Source of the DNA: Apostichopus parvimensis
Lineage: Eukaryota; Echinodermata; Holothuroidea; Aspidochirotida; Stichopodidae
Length of the DNA stretch: 27,463 nt
Direction: 5' to 3'
Assembly (NCBI GenBank): GCA_000934455.1
Contig: KN886545.1
Location: 3,932 to 31,394 of the forward strand
The notes under the pieces are model-generated. The model saw nothing but the letters and a program-made list of their open reading frames with translations. It ran no database searches and had not been told where the DNA came from. Shown one piece after another: positions 1 through 11,289 of the stretch (position 1 is its first letter; each line of letters opens with the position of its first letter). The position numbers and the translations under genes are program-made.

Positions 1-2190
1 TGAGTGATATTCGATGATATATGAATCCTGAGATGTGTAAGCCCTGACCAAATAGAGCCACGACACTATTTTTTTCCAAATGTGTGGGGGGGACATTTGA
101 TATTGTGTCCCCCACCCATCGAAATGTGGGGGGGACGTGTCCCCCCGTCCCCCCCTGGATTGACGCCCATGCATGTTGGCATGCTTTCGAGCGCTTTCAC
201 ACGACCGTCTTACTTTATACTGTAAACAGTACACAACGCACGCGCATTAGGATATATTACAGCGCCCTTTTTTAAAATCGCTGGAGAACCTTATAGGAAC
301 ATAACAATTGTCTCCTACGCTTGTTCGAAACAGTCTGTCAGTGCATACATTTTGTTTGATATTTGTGTTTGATATTTGCCATCCTCTCGTACTGAAAGGT
401 TCAGATTGCATAGACTCAACTAAATTACATCATTTCTGTCCTGAAAATATCTACTTCAACTAATGGTCACTCATCGTCAAATTCCAACAACAATTCAAAT
501 AGGCCTACTGCAAAAACGAAACGCGTTTGCCTATATGCAAAGTGGGGTATAAAATCAGAAGTAAGCCCCAACCCCACAAATAGAAACATCTTGTTTATTT
601 CAAGAGATATCATGGTTGAAAAGTCGTGTCAGAGGGGCTGTTAGTTTGCCGATTTCACTGAAGTCATATTACTTCCGGATGGTCAATGTGTGACGCCATA
701 AGATGTAACACTTCAAATGAATGTAGACAGTTTGGTATAATGAAAAATATGCCAATTAGTTATTGTTAAAACTTCAAAAACACATAGACCTGGCTATCTA
801 TCAAGTATAGGTGAACAATGCATGCAAAAAACTAGCTGGAGTCTGCAGTCTTGTCATTCAAACCATACTTTCCAAATCGAATGAGAAGTTTTTTCCCCTT
901 TCTTAGCATGCAATCATTCGTCATAAACGTCTTTAATATATGCATAATTATGATGGTTGGCTTTTGTTTAACCTTTAAATAGTCTACTTTAACATTTCTG
1001 AGTGACTCAGTGCAGAATTATATTTGAGGTTCACAAACATCCTGCGAAACATTTTTGAAAAACTTTTGTTAATTTGGTTTGGGAAGACGAAATTTGTAAG
1101 CAATGACGTTTTTTAAGCAATACTTATAGTAACCTGTAAGTAATAATTGACATGTTTAAAATTTGAACTTTATACACACATGAGCTTGAAAGAAGAAAAT
1201 CAGAAATAGTGCAACAGTTATAAGGGCGAACTGTTTGTTGAACCAGATATTTGTTATGGAATAATAACTCCCTGGTTGAACTTAGTTCTAACTCATTGCA
1301 CAAAAGAAAATAGATAATAGTACCTTAACAAGTTTTAATAGCGTAAAGCTTAACCTCTTTACCCAATTTCTGCAGTGAATGCAGAAAGTAATCCAAAACT
1401 GCAGGGTGTCGAATTGAGCTTACAATGGATATAATAAAGATTAGATAGCATGATAAGGACTGTCCTTATTTTCGGCCAATAAAAATTGTTTTCATGGAAC
1501 GCTAATTGAGCCTTAATAATTGAGAAGTTAAATATAGACGATAATCACTACACCCATTTAACATATATATTGTATGGCGTACTGTAGAGAACGCGTGACT
1601 TTGATTTTGCCGTGGACAAGCAATGAATGTGAGAAATAATAACACGCACAGAACTACAGGAGAGAAAATAGGTCCATGTGTATACGCTACAGCATGGGAG
1701 CCAACCACTCAGGCTAACTACTATATAAGATTTAAGTTATGCAAATTAGGATGCCAACAACACAGGAATAGAGAAAGGTGGTAACAATAATAGCAACCCT
1801 ATATATCCCCTTGCTCTCCTATACCCATAACATAACTTTTTGTTATATTTGCGGCCCACCCCCCCCCCCCAAGGTACGTGTAAGCGTACCTCTCAAAAAC
1901 CCGTAAAAAGTACGCCCACACATTTTTTGAACGACCATTGCTTCAATTGGCTGAATTTGCATATACAAGATAGTCAGTTCATATCAGCGAACATGAACAT
2001 TCAAACAGAAATAAAATGATATGAAAAGAATGCTGTCTAAGAAAAAGCGGTTAACCAGTTTCAGAGAACACTTTGGCGGAATGCAATCAAGTAACCAGCT
2101 ATATTTTGATGACTGGGCGTGCAACCACACATATACCGTCCCGGGTTCAACCAGAGTGCATGAAAGAAAAAGAAACTAAATAATCCACAC
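1..2190. other. No gene seen
   Basis: AT-rich non-coding sequence. Besides the 84-156 hairpins it has a perfect small hairpin AGGTACG/CGTACCT at 1872-1891 after a poly(C) run, and TTTCTGCA/TGCAGAAA at about 1367-1387. The only frames are below 70 codons without features. Confidence 0.6.
84..156. repeat. Two G/C-run hairpins, likely repeat fragment
   Basis: GTGGGGGGGACA (84-95) pairs with TGTCCCCCAC (106-115). A second arm pair GGGGGGGACGTGTCCCCCC follows at about 128-146. The adjoining CCCCTGGATTGACGCCC resembles dispersed repeats in marine invertebrates. A 63-codon frame across it is not credible as a gene. Confidence 0.5.
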
Positions 2191-2642
2191 TAAAGGCGCT
2201 TTCACACCGGCGCGCGACGCGACGCGATACGACGCAATAAAAAAGTTGAAAACAATCAGATTAGTTAGGCCCTTTCACACCGGCGCGCGACGCGACGCGA
2301 CGCGATACGACGCAATAAAAAAGTTGAAAACAATCAGATTAGTTAGGCCCTTTCACACCGGCGCGCGACGCGACGCGACGCGACGCGATACGACGCGACG
2401 CGATTTTTTCGAGTTGAAATAATTTCAACTTTTTGTCGCTTGTCGCCGAGTGTCGCGAGCGATATTTTTCGGTGACCAATCATCGCGCTCTGTAATATCA
2501 TATCTCCCGCGCGCGCCACAAAAACATCGCTGAGCGATAAAAACATCGCCCGCCGGTGTGAAAGGTCCTGCCACCTTTTTATCGCGTCGCGTCGCGTCGC
2601 GTCACGTCGCGTCGCGTCGCGCCCGGTGTGAAAGCGCCTTTA
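2191..2642. mobile_element. CG-rich inverted-repeat element (MITE-like) with nested ends
   Basis: The ends are TAAAGGCGCTTTCACACCGG and its near-exact complement (CCGGTGTGAAAGCGCCTTTA), with TA at each border suggesting a TA target. Inside the left end the sequence CTTTCACACCGGCGCGCGACGC recurs at 2199, 2272 and 2350. The right half also has a second internal end (CCGGTGTGAAAGG at about 2552). The arms are built from GACGC/GCGTC pentamers. The 67-codon minus-strand frame here is an artefact. Confidence 0.85.
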
Positions 2643-2649
2643 GGGTCTT

Positions 2650-3970
2650 ATGTTTGAACGAAACGCTGCTCTGAACAGAACCTGAGTTGCATGAGAAACA
2701 AACAAAGCGATATCATTCTTTAATAATCCCATTTTCACTACCGGTCTAATCATATAGAACAGGGAGGGGGTGTGGTCGGACTGGATAAAGGGGGACAAAA
2801 TACATTATAAAGTATGACTTAAGGAAAGATGTTATTGTTGATATGACATTGTGCAATGAAAAAGTAAAATTGAGTGCCAGTCAAAATTACAAAGCACTTA
2901 CGATTGTCGGGTTATTACTCTTTCAATTTATCTTCCTTTGCTCCTTTAAATGTTGAGGGCAAAACTTTTTTAAACCTATTGTTTGATAACTACATAAATT
3001 GTTCTTGAACCTCATACAAAGCCGTACCCGATTAGATAACATCCAGTACCTCTCGTTCTTTGATACGTTTGTAGTAAATTGTAAACAAGTTATTTTGAGG
3101 CCATAAGTCTAGCTTTTGCTTTTGATTTTTGTGTGTTGCTTCTGGGTCACTTTTCAAACAAATAAATAAATAAGATGTTATTGAAATCCTCATCGGAAAT
3201 GACAGCAGAGAAATTGTCACGGTTCGCAACATCAAAATTAGTTTTATTGCCGACAGTCGCGAATGTGTCAACAAGAAGAAAATAGTAAGGTACAGTTAAA
3301 GTGCCATTATTTTTGAAAATAAGTAAGAATATTTGTATATTCATTTGAAAATGAAAGTGAACATATTCAAAAGTGCTTATTTATTGATTAAATAGATTGA
3401 CTATCACGGCCAATTTGTTTGTAATTTTACTGAAATTAATAAAAGAATTACCCTTGAATTTCGTTGTTTGGTTGGTAGGCCTACTTATGTTTTCACTTCA
3501 TTGTGTTGAGAGTACACAAGCTTGAACAATAACACCTCCCCCATTTTAGCCCATTTTGGAAATGAAACTCAAAGCGACTTTAAGTTCAACGTCTCAAACT
3601 TGATAAAGGGTATTATTACTTTTCCCTAGTATATATCTTTCTGTTATTTACCTATATGATGTGGTTTCGATAATTATGAGTAACCATGGTAACATGGTTT
3701 ACTTTTTGCATAATTAATCTTATGTTTGGTCGAACCTGACAAAAAACGACTTCTGTGACGCACAGAAATAAACCCTTTAATATTGTAGTCATACATAGCA
3801 TCTCGTATACTTTCAAATAACTTTCGTTTGTCTCCAAAGTTACGACATTTGAGGCGGGAATCAGAGACGAATTTTTTGGATGTGTTCATTTTATCGGTTA
3901 AAAGGTGACAAATCAAATCCGATATGAAGTCTGCAGTGTCTGTTTTAATGATTCCAATGTGTGTTGTTAA
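2650..3970. other. No gene seen
   Basis: AT-rich sequence with several overlapping minus-strand frames of 61-80 codons. The one at 3916-3674 has a mixed charged composition (RKLFESIRDAMYDYN) but no flanking splice pattern or family match that I recognise. Confidence 0.5.
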
Positions 3971-3979
3971 ACCGACGAA

Positions 3980-4445
3980 TATGGCAAGCCATGTGGGACA
4001 AACACTGCATAATATATCCGCGTATTAATTGGAATATATACGCGTATATATTATTAGCCAATCATATGGCTTAAATATATCCGCGTATTAATTCGAATAT
4101 ATACACGTATTAATTCGAATATATACACGTATTAATTCGAATATATGCACGTATTAATTCGAATATATACACGTATTAAATAAAATACATATGGGGATTA
4201 AATCCATTATATGCACGGATTAATTATAATATACACGAAAAAACATTTCCGCTCTTGCTGTGTTCATATACCAACGATAAATGTTTTGGCGGGCTCGCGA
4301 GATCGCTACAAAAAGCGAAACTTTACACATGTACAACACATGTATATTCGAATTAATACGCGTATATATTCGAATTAATAAGCGTATATATTCGAATTAA
4401 TACGCGGATATATTATGCGGTGTTTGTCCCACATGGCTTGCCATA
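3980..4445. mobile_element. MITE with ~64-bp terminal inverted repeats and 6-bp target duplication
   Basis: Both ends read TATGGCAAGCCATGTGGGAC inward and stay nearly identical for about 64 bp, with two mismatches. GACGAA flanks the element on each side (3974-3979 and 4446-4451). The inner TIRs grade into ~22-bp tandem units with the core ATTAATTCGAATATATAC (left about 4012-4180, right about 4348-4410). The ~150-bp centre contains a CG-richer stretch GGCGGGCTCGCGAGATCGC. The element is non-autonomous with no open frame. Confidence 0.9.
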
Positions 4446-4879
4446 GACGAATGCAACTGGAATGAGACTACACGGAATGGATTATAATGCTCCAGGCTTA
4501 TCCCTTGTTGATTAATGCAAGAGGAGCTATCACATAACATGTTGGCAGAGTGGCTGTCTGTGCAGTATACAACCAACCTTGTAGTCGTTGGTCCATTGGA
4601 CTTCAAAGGTGGGGGTTGGGTGAGGTAGGTGGTGGGAGTGGGGTAGAGAATTCAAATACCTCCCCAACTGAGTTTAGATACGGACATGCACACGAATGGA
4701 AGGGCCAAAGGCTAATCAAGGATTTTGTAAAGCAGGTTGGACAGCACTGGGTTCATTGCAGCTGAGTCTCATGTACGGGCGTTTTGGGGTTCTTCCCCCA
4801 GAATAAATAAATAGTTTAGACGCCAAATGGTGCGTTCTGAGGAATATGACCTATAATTAAGTAGCTTTAATCGCAAATT

Positions 4880-5000
4880 TGAGGTAATAAATATAGTATT
4901 GATATTTTAGCCGAATGTAAAAAAAATCCCCGAATGAACCACTTTCCCCGACTGAAGATGGGAGTGGGGCCATGCCCCCTTCCTTTGCGAACGCCACTGC
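4880..5000 (-). repeat. Fragment of a dispersed repeat
   Basis: On the minus strand, AGTGGCGTTCGCAAAGGAAG followed by GGGGCATGGCCCCACTCC has the AGTGGCG...GGGGCATGGCCCC form common at transposon ends in invertebrates. A poly(G) run of about 15 follows on the plus strand at 5079-5094. Confidence 0.35.
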
Positions 5001-5935
5001 TTGTAGTACACGAGTCCGTACTCGCACATGTTTGGTGGATGTTACATTGTTAGTGAATATTCTGGTTTGATACACGTATGGGGGGGGGGGGGGTCATGAT
5101 ATTAGGCTAATTCGTGGATTTGAACCAAGTCCTGGGTCTTGTTTTTTAGTAGGAATCCTGATTTTATTTATAGCCTTAATGCATTCAACACATTTTCGAT
5201 TAGATACTTTCACAGTATAGTTTATAAAACACAATCAGAAACATTCCATGTTTTTTTCACTTTTCGCTATATTATTTGCCATAAAATGTATGACCTTTAT
5301 TTTCATCGTATTTGTGTTTTATTCTAGTTAGAGCCTTGGGGCGTTTTCACATTTTAAAGTTGAATATGTGTAACAACGATATAGCTACAGAAACATTACC
5401 TACTGTAAAGGGGTGTTTTCTTACTTCCTTTTCCGCCTCATTTTCGTATCAAACAGAATACAAAACTAATCGTACGTTAATGTTCCTGTTACCGTACACT
5501 ACAGCGGGCTTTGACCCAAACATTACTCAGTCAAGCGTTTTCTACAAAACAGGACTTTGTCTTATCCTCCGAGGATCTTACTTCCTTATTCATCATCTAT
5601 TTGGCCTTTTGATCAGATAATTGGCTTCCATGATTGTCTTCCTATCACAGATAACAGATACGCCAGATAACCTAATAACCCCTTCTATAACGTGACATCG
5701 CCGTACTTAGTATAAGGTTGAACCATGGTTGAACTGACTGACACTGTAACATAACTAATACGTTTCGGTTCTATCCATTAAAGTGACGTAGTGGGATATA
5801 ACTGTCTGGATTTATCTTACACAATGAAATGGTTTGTTCATAATAAGAGGAAACCCACCAATAACTTTTTCTTTAGTACTTTTTCCTGGAGGGCTCTGGC
5901 CTTCCAAATTGTTCAGTGAGGAGTATTGACTGTAA

Positions 5936-6352
5936 AGACTGCAAGAAATTCACTTCGATATGTTGTACACCAATGAAAATGGACCGACCTACCCGGTGAA
6001 CCGGTTCGGAACCGGTGCGTTGCTGGATTCGTAAGGCGACGCCATGTACGTTGAGATTAACAAAGCGCCGAGTTCCTCTGCATCATCCACCCAAACGGCT
6101 TATGAAATACAATCTTGTTCGGGAACGGTGCTAGTTTCGTTCGAGGTACCAAATGGGCCGCATATTTCAAGGCCCCGGCGCCGCATGTTTCAAGGCACCG
6201 GCGACACCGGTTGGATCATAGATTCGGCAGTAAATTATGTTTATTTATTTTTGAGCAGATCTTCTTGGCATATTTTTGGGGCAAACCTGATAATTTTTTA
6301 CATTTTAGATTTTTCAGTAAGATTTACAAGTTTTGTTAAATTAATATTATAA
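5936..6352 (+). pseudogene. Orphan reading frame with one in-frame stop
   Basis: One frame reads RLQEIHFDMLYTNENGPTYP then VNRFGTGALLDS, a TAA at 6032-6034, then GDAMYVEINKAPSSSASSTQ and onward to about 6352, in the same phase. The first ~290 bp is richer in GC and CpG than its flanks; the last ~40 codons are AT-rich and hydrophobic and may be chance. The TAA lies inside GTAAGG, a good splice donor, so the first part could be an exon instead. I do not recognise the product. Similarity to any family is unknown. Confidence 0.3.
6158..6205 (+). repeat. 23-bp tandem duplication
   Basis: GCCGCATATTTCAAGGCCCC then GGC is followed directly by GCCGCATGTTTCAAGGCACC then GGC, two copies with two differences, inside the orphan frame. 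An odd-length unit (23 bp) shifts the frame, which argues against a conserved protein here. Confidence 0.75.
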
Positions 6353-6652
6353 CCAGTTTGACGACTGTCAAAGAGGAGGAAGGGATATGAGGGTGGATGG
6401 ACTGTATAATTAGCAGTATTTTGATAATCTTTACAGCACCAAATGTAACCATATATACATGACTATACTCGTCTCTCCCTCCCTCCTCCCCAGCCCTCCT
6501 ATCTGAACATTAATATGTCCAACCAATGTAAAGGAGCACTGCAGCAAGGTTGATACAAGTTTTGTTTATCACACATTTTGGAGGGAAGAGCTTAACAATT
6601 TTTATTTTTGAAAGTGAAACCAATAGGAACATTTAATCCAAGTATGGACAAA

Positions 6653-7055
6653 GGCTTGGTTCAGCGGTTAGAGTTTTCGGCCTCACAATCCTTAGGTTTC
6701 AGGATCAAAATTCCGCCAGGAGCCAGATTCTCTTGACCTATTCAAAAGTTGCTTCAGTGCAGTGATGTGCGGAGTTTTCCGTGGATTTGGCATTTCTGAT
6801 TTGTGAACTTGTAAAAAGGGCTTTGTTTCTGTTCTTCACTTGGTTTCGAAACAACTTTGTTCGTCATGGCTGCACTGCAGTGATGTCAAATGGGGTGCCT
6901 CAGTATTTGAGAAAGTGGTCAGATGCTGGGGTTTACACTCTCGTCCGTCGGATGGGTTACGTTAAATGGCGGTCCCAGGAGCAGGAATGGGGGCGAATTC
7001 ACACCCCTGCCTCATTATCCTCTGAACACTTATCGAAAAGAGAAGGCTTGAAATA
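6653..7055 (+). mobile_element. Probable second tRNA-derived SINE family, diverged
   Basis: A tRNA-like head begins GGCTTGGTTCAGCGGTTAGA (A box) with a weaker B-like GGATCAAAATTCC at about 6702-6714. Downstream, TCGTCCGTCGGATGGG (from 6941) and ACGTTAAATGGCGGTCCC resemble a conserved block I have seen in many invertebrate SINEs. The 91-codon plus-strand frame at 6781-7056 belongs to this element and is not a gene. Target duplications were not found. Confidence 0.5.
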
Positions 7056-7059
7056 AGCC

Positions 7060-8400
7060 ATGGAGTGTGTTCATCCACGATCTAACGCGGATAGGGTCTC
7101 AAATAAGCTACAGTAAGGCTTCCTGATCCTTGGGTCTCTAAACTAAAATAAACGCATCCATTATAATCTAAGAATGAAAATCTTCACAAAAGAAAATACT
7201 TGATCGAGTTTCTTTTTCTTCCGTTTTTGTTTATTATCATAATTTTATATTTCTTTTAAACCCATAATGTTCCTTTAAAACCACTGCTAAGGTTCACTTC
7301 TATCAAACATTAAACTAAAGAAACTTCAGTCTGATATGTAATCGTTGACATTAATCATTAGCATCAATTAAGTCACCCATTAATGAGTGAGTAAATCCAA
7401 TCTGCATGAATCAATTTTGTGAATCATAAAAGCACACTGCTCAAAAAATGTCAACCCAAGGACAAAACTTACAAACAGAAACTTCAAAGTTTAGACATGC
7501 AAGCTTTTAAATGAAAGACCCCTTTTTGTTTCATTTTAATTGTCCTATACATCTAATCTAATATAATCATAACTACTTAAAAATAATATGCAATAGCTGC
7601 ACAACGCTTGACACGCATTGTATTAGGGAGCGGAATTTGGAACGTGCCTGATAAAATGATGTTACCACTTCAAAATGTGACTAATCAAAGGTTCGAATCT
7701 TTAGACTAATTGTCAGCGTGTCTGTCCACGTGTCAAACTTGTGGAGTAACATTTACGTCAACGATTGTTCAGCTTCCAAATAAACCTTTTTTGTTATGTT
7801 GCTATGACAAATGTAAACTTATTTGATCAATCAATAAATAATGATGTTTAATCAGTGGTGGAGCCTGGTAGAAGTCATGTGTCATTCATGAAGACAGATT
7901 ATTTGGAAAAAAGGAAAGGTGGGTGGGTGGGTGGAGAAGGTGTCAGGGATAAGAACCAACCTTTAAGATCAAAAACATAACTCATCATAACTTAGATTTC
8001 TGCTAAATCTGTCAAAGGTTCATCCATCAAATAATAATCACAAACTTTTTGGGATTCTTAGAGATGCATCTTGCCCTAGCGTCTATAATTCTAACTTTTC
8101 TGTCCAACTTAATAGTTGGTTCCAAGAAAGCTTTTGGTTCTAAGACACATTGGAAACAACTCTTAAAGTTGTCACCAAAATTTTAATTGCAAAATCTGGA
8201 AATGTGACCCTATCCATGTACCCATTTAGAGACAATCTCCAAGACCCGGGGGAAGGGATCAAAATGAAAAGGCCAAATTTAATGTCAGCTATCTAAAGTT
8301 ACCAGCACACAGCCAAGTTTTTGTTCAAAAGGGGTAGAAGAGGGGGCAGTGATGTACCAACCCCATATCAATCCCACTCCTCCCGCCCCATCATTCATAT
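7060..8400. other. No gene seen
   Basis: Non-coding AT-rich sequence with a (GGTG)n simple repeat at about 7917-7935. Nothing else is supportable. Confidence 0.55.
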
Positions 8401-8401
8401 T

Positions 8402-8627
8402 GTATGTATTTTAGATCCTCCTGCAAGCAGGAACTCGCGAAGAAGCCTCATTGGCTTATCGACGCCGCAAGCTGACCGAAGTCAGTCTCTTACATTCATA
8501 TTTAATGTCCATGATTATGAATTGTCAACAACTCTGTAACTGGACGACATACATTAATCTAAGAGTGACTCGAACCGGGGACCTTATGATTGGAAGGCAC
8601 CGGCGTTAACCACTGAGCTAACACTCC
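8402..8627 (-). mobile_element. tRNA-derived SINE, copy 1 of family A
   Basis: Read on the minus strand from 8627, it has GGAGTGT, A box TAGCTCAGTGGTTAACGCC and B box GGTTCGAGTCA, then the shared body, and ends TAAAATACATAC. This is the best-preserved promoter of the three copies. The overlapping 72-codon plus-strand frame at 8321-8539 is a shadow of it. Confidence 0.9.
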
Positions 8628-8639
8628 GTAGAGTGTTAT

Positions 8640-10770
8640 TCACGATTGACAGCACTTGCAGGGCTGGTTTTGAGATTTCATTGTTTCCACATGGTCAGGC
8701 TTCCTTCTTGCATGTCAAGACAACATGAACTGTCTAGCATTGAGCAGTCACTGCCACACAAAAACAGTGTTCTTTATTTTCCAGCAAATTCAATTTCATA
8801 TCTGATACTAGTCCTTTACGATGATGAGATATTGAACCCACCCAATTGATAAGACAAACTGGCAATAATGTGCCCTGAAATACACATTTATAGCACATTG
8901 TCATAGCAACATAACACTAACATGACTCTTTCATGATCTAGTTAAAATAGCAATCCTGCCCATTTCCCCAAACCTCATTTAGATTTAGACAGGCCCGTCT
9001 GACAAACCGACAGACGACTTCCATTAAGCTTAGGCCGCATCTACTGAAATCTCTAACCTAATCATAAAAAAAGACAGAAATATAACAACAATATACGAAG
9101 ATTGAATGGCCAACGACCGAGAAAAATTGAGCTTCAAATCCGATAATTGAATGGCTAATATTTAGAGCTACTCTATAACAAACCTTTTGTATTCCATTTT
9201 TTTAAAAGAGGGTTTAAAAATCGCAATCAAAGCCAAGGTCAAAAGACATCAAAACTTTGATTTAAATTGATTCGTAACAAGAAGTGGGCAGAGAATATCA
9301 AACTAGAAACAGCTGTGTCATCTTCTGTTTTTTGTGATGAGACACTGACTGATGTCAAAGTCACTCTAATATAACACGTCTCTAGATAATGGGACAGTGT
9401 CTCACCCTCCCCATTCTCCCCCCTAGCCCCCACCCCCCTTCTTTCTTCATGCCTTAGTGAGATGGCAACTTGATTATAAGGAAGATTCTGGGTCTAATTG
9501 GTGTCTTTCATGTTTTCCTTTTGTTAGAAAAGCCTTGGAAGCAACCCACTTTTCAAATTTATCAGTGGTCCAACAGACCACTGTAAACAGTGACTGTAAG
9601 ACCCACCTGATATGTTGTGGGAGAACTTTCGTCGCGTTTTACGCTAAAGTTGCAAAATTTTCTGTCACTGGAATAGAGAATACGACTGATCTTGACATTT
9701 AGTTCGAACCCTGATTATTTACTATAAGAAACGCTACATTTGAAAGCTTTGTATACGAGAGGATAACATACTTTAACAGCGAAGTACAGAATTCGTCTCT
9801 CCAGTTGCATACAAACTTTAACATGCAGCTTCAATCGTTCCCTAACGTGCAATGTTAATCCGTAGTTTTTCCCGTAATTTTAAAAGAAAATTTAGTAAGG
9901 ATGAATAACTGGCATATGTAACTAAACTTTGGAAGTAGCTCTCCTTATTTATCACTTACAGTAATTGGGCGGTCAACCAGAGATTGTTGACGGCTAAAAT
10001 GAAACGGTTCTACCGCCTTACGATAATGTTGAAATAGTTTGTCCCACAAGGTCCATGTGTCCACACAATGGATGCTTTTATGAATATGTTACGGAAATAG
10101 TAGACGTTCACAAAACAAAAAAATTAAGCTCCATGTCTTCGAAGAGCTGTTTTCTATGACATTGGTTTGCATCTCTGGCAATAAGTAGAAATATAAACAC
10201 AACTGAAACTGGAAAAGTGCTTCGAAAAATTCCTTTTGGTTTAAAATCCTGAATAGCAGTTAAAGCTTATCACCATTTCTGCAATAATCACAATCTGTGC
10301 AGGGTGAGGAATCGTACAATATACAAGACCATTGAAAACTACACATACAGATAAACGTAATAACATAGTTCCTATTGACTAGACCACACTGACATAGCAA
10401 AAATTGGACAGGATATTTCTCGTGTAAAGAGCAACTTGAAATATTGCTGGCCACGAGAGCAATGCATTACTCTGCAAATGGGTAAGATAATAATATTGTT
10501 TGTTTTTTTAGGACAAGAGTCGTTGTAAATTACGCATTGTGGCCACAACAGCTCCATTGAATTTAAGAAGAAAAAAAAAACTTATAAATAACTGGTTACA
10601 GTTTTGTTGAACTTTTACAGTTATTCAGTATATATATTTTTTGGGGTAAATTAGCAAGTTCTGTTATGAATTTAACAAACCCACTGGATCTCAAATAATC
10701 CTGCTTGTATACATATTTTGTTTTCGTAAGGGGGGGGGGCTGATAAAGTTTGGTCCCTAAATACAGAGCA
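8640..10770. other. No gene seen
   Basis: Intergenic sequence between SINE copy 1 and the ARPC4 3' end, with short homopolymer runs only. Frames of 61-81 codons lack family features. Confidence 0.5.
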
Positions 10771-10843
10771 ATTGAAACCTAAATTTCTTAAATTGACATT
10801 GGCATCCAAAAATAGAAGAATTAAATATTTACAGTTGTCGTTC

Positions 10844-11283
10844 TTTATTGTACTACATTTCCTCTCTGGTTTATACAGAGTTGCAAAACTTCACCGTTTT
10901 TCCTCTGACGGGATTTACATTTCAATAGACATTTCCATGTCATCACGACTTACAGGAACTGACATTCGTTTTCACTTTGCAGCCATTTTGTCCAGGGTAA
11001 AATTTCTGCCAGTTCGCTTTCTATCCGAACGGAGAAGCTTCATCTAAACATGACGCAGGGCATTCCTGTTAGCCTGGTCTTGTTGATTTTTTTTGTCTCC
11101 ACCGCTAGTGTAAGGATGATATAATATATAAACTAAGTTTTTGGATGATTCTATAGTAAAAAAAAAAAAAAGATAGAAACTTAACTACCGCTTTGCATGA
11201 AACCTTCTCTTTACCTATCCACTCCTGGGAGGGCTCACGGAAGATATGCAGGCACCTAGGCATATGTGACTGGTCAGGTAGGG
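10844..11283 (-). other. ARPC4: Probable ARPC4 3' UTR with candidate poly(A) signal
   Basis: Downstream of the TAG stop, the first canonical AATAAA on the minus strand that I found is at 10849-10844, implying a UTR of about 450 nt. A poly(A) run on the plus strand lies at about 11159-11171. The 91-codon plus-strand reading frame across 10772-11047 has no family features and is treated as chance. Confidence 0.45.
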
Positions 11284-11289
11284 CTAAAA
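11284..11289 (-). CDS. ARPC4: ARPC4 terminal coding exon: Phe plus stop
   Basis: The coding part of the last exon is TTT TAG, giving the C-terminal Phe expected after EEFLKK. The acceptor is CATCTGCAG, preceded by a near-continuous pyrimidine tract made from a CT microsatellite (about 11293-11325 on the plus strand as GA repeat). This placement brings the protein to 168 aa. The site is chosen by splice signal, phase and family C terminus; a transcript would confirm it. Confidence 0.85.
   Translation of the reverse strand, partial: F

Noticed and set aside
3674..3916. 80-codon minus-strand frame with RKLFESIRDAMYDYN
   Set aside because: Mixed charged residues hint at coding, but no family is recognised and no flanking exon fits.
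8575..8627. True tRNA gene (minus strand)
   Set aside because: A and B boxes are present, but the acceptor stem does not close and the sequence continues into a SINE body found three times.
10772..11047. 91-codon plus-strand frame
   Set aside because: It lies antisense in the likely ARPC4 3' UTR and has no recognisable motif or splice context.
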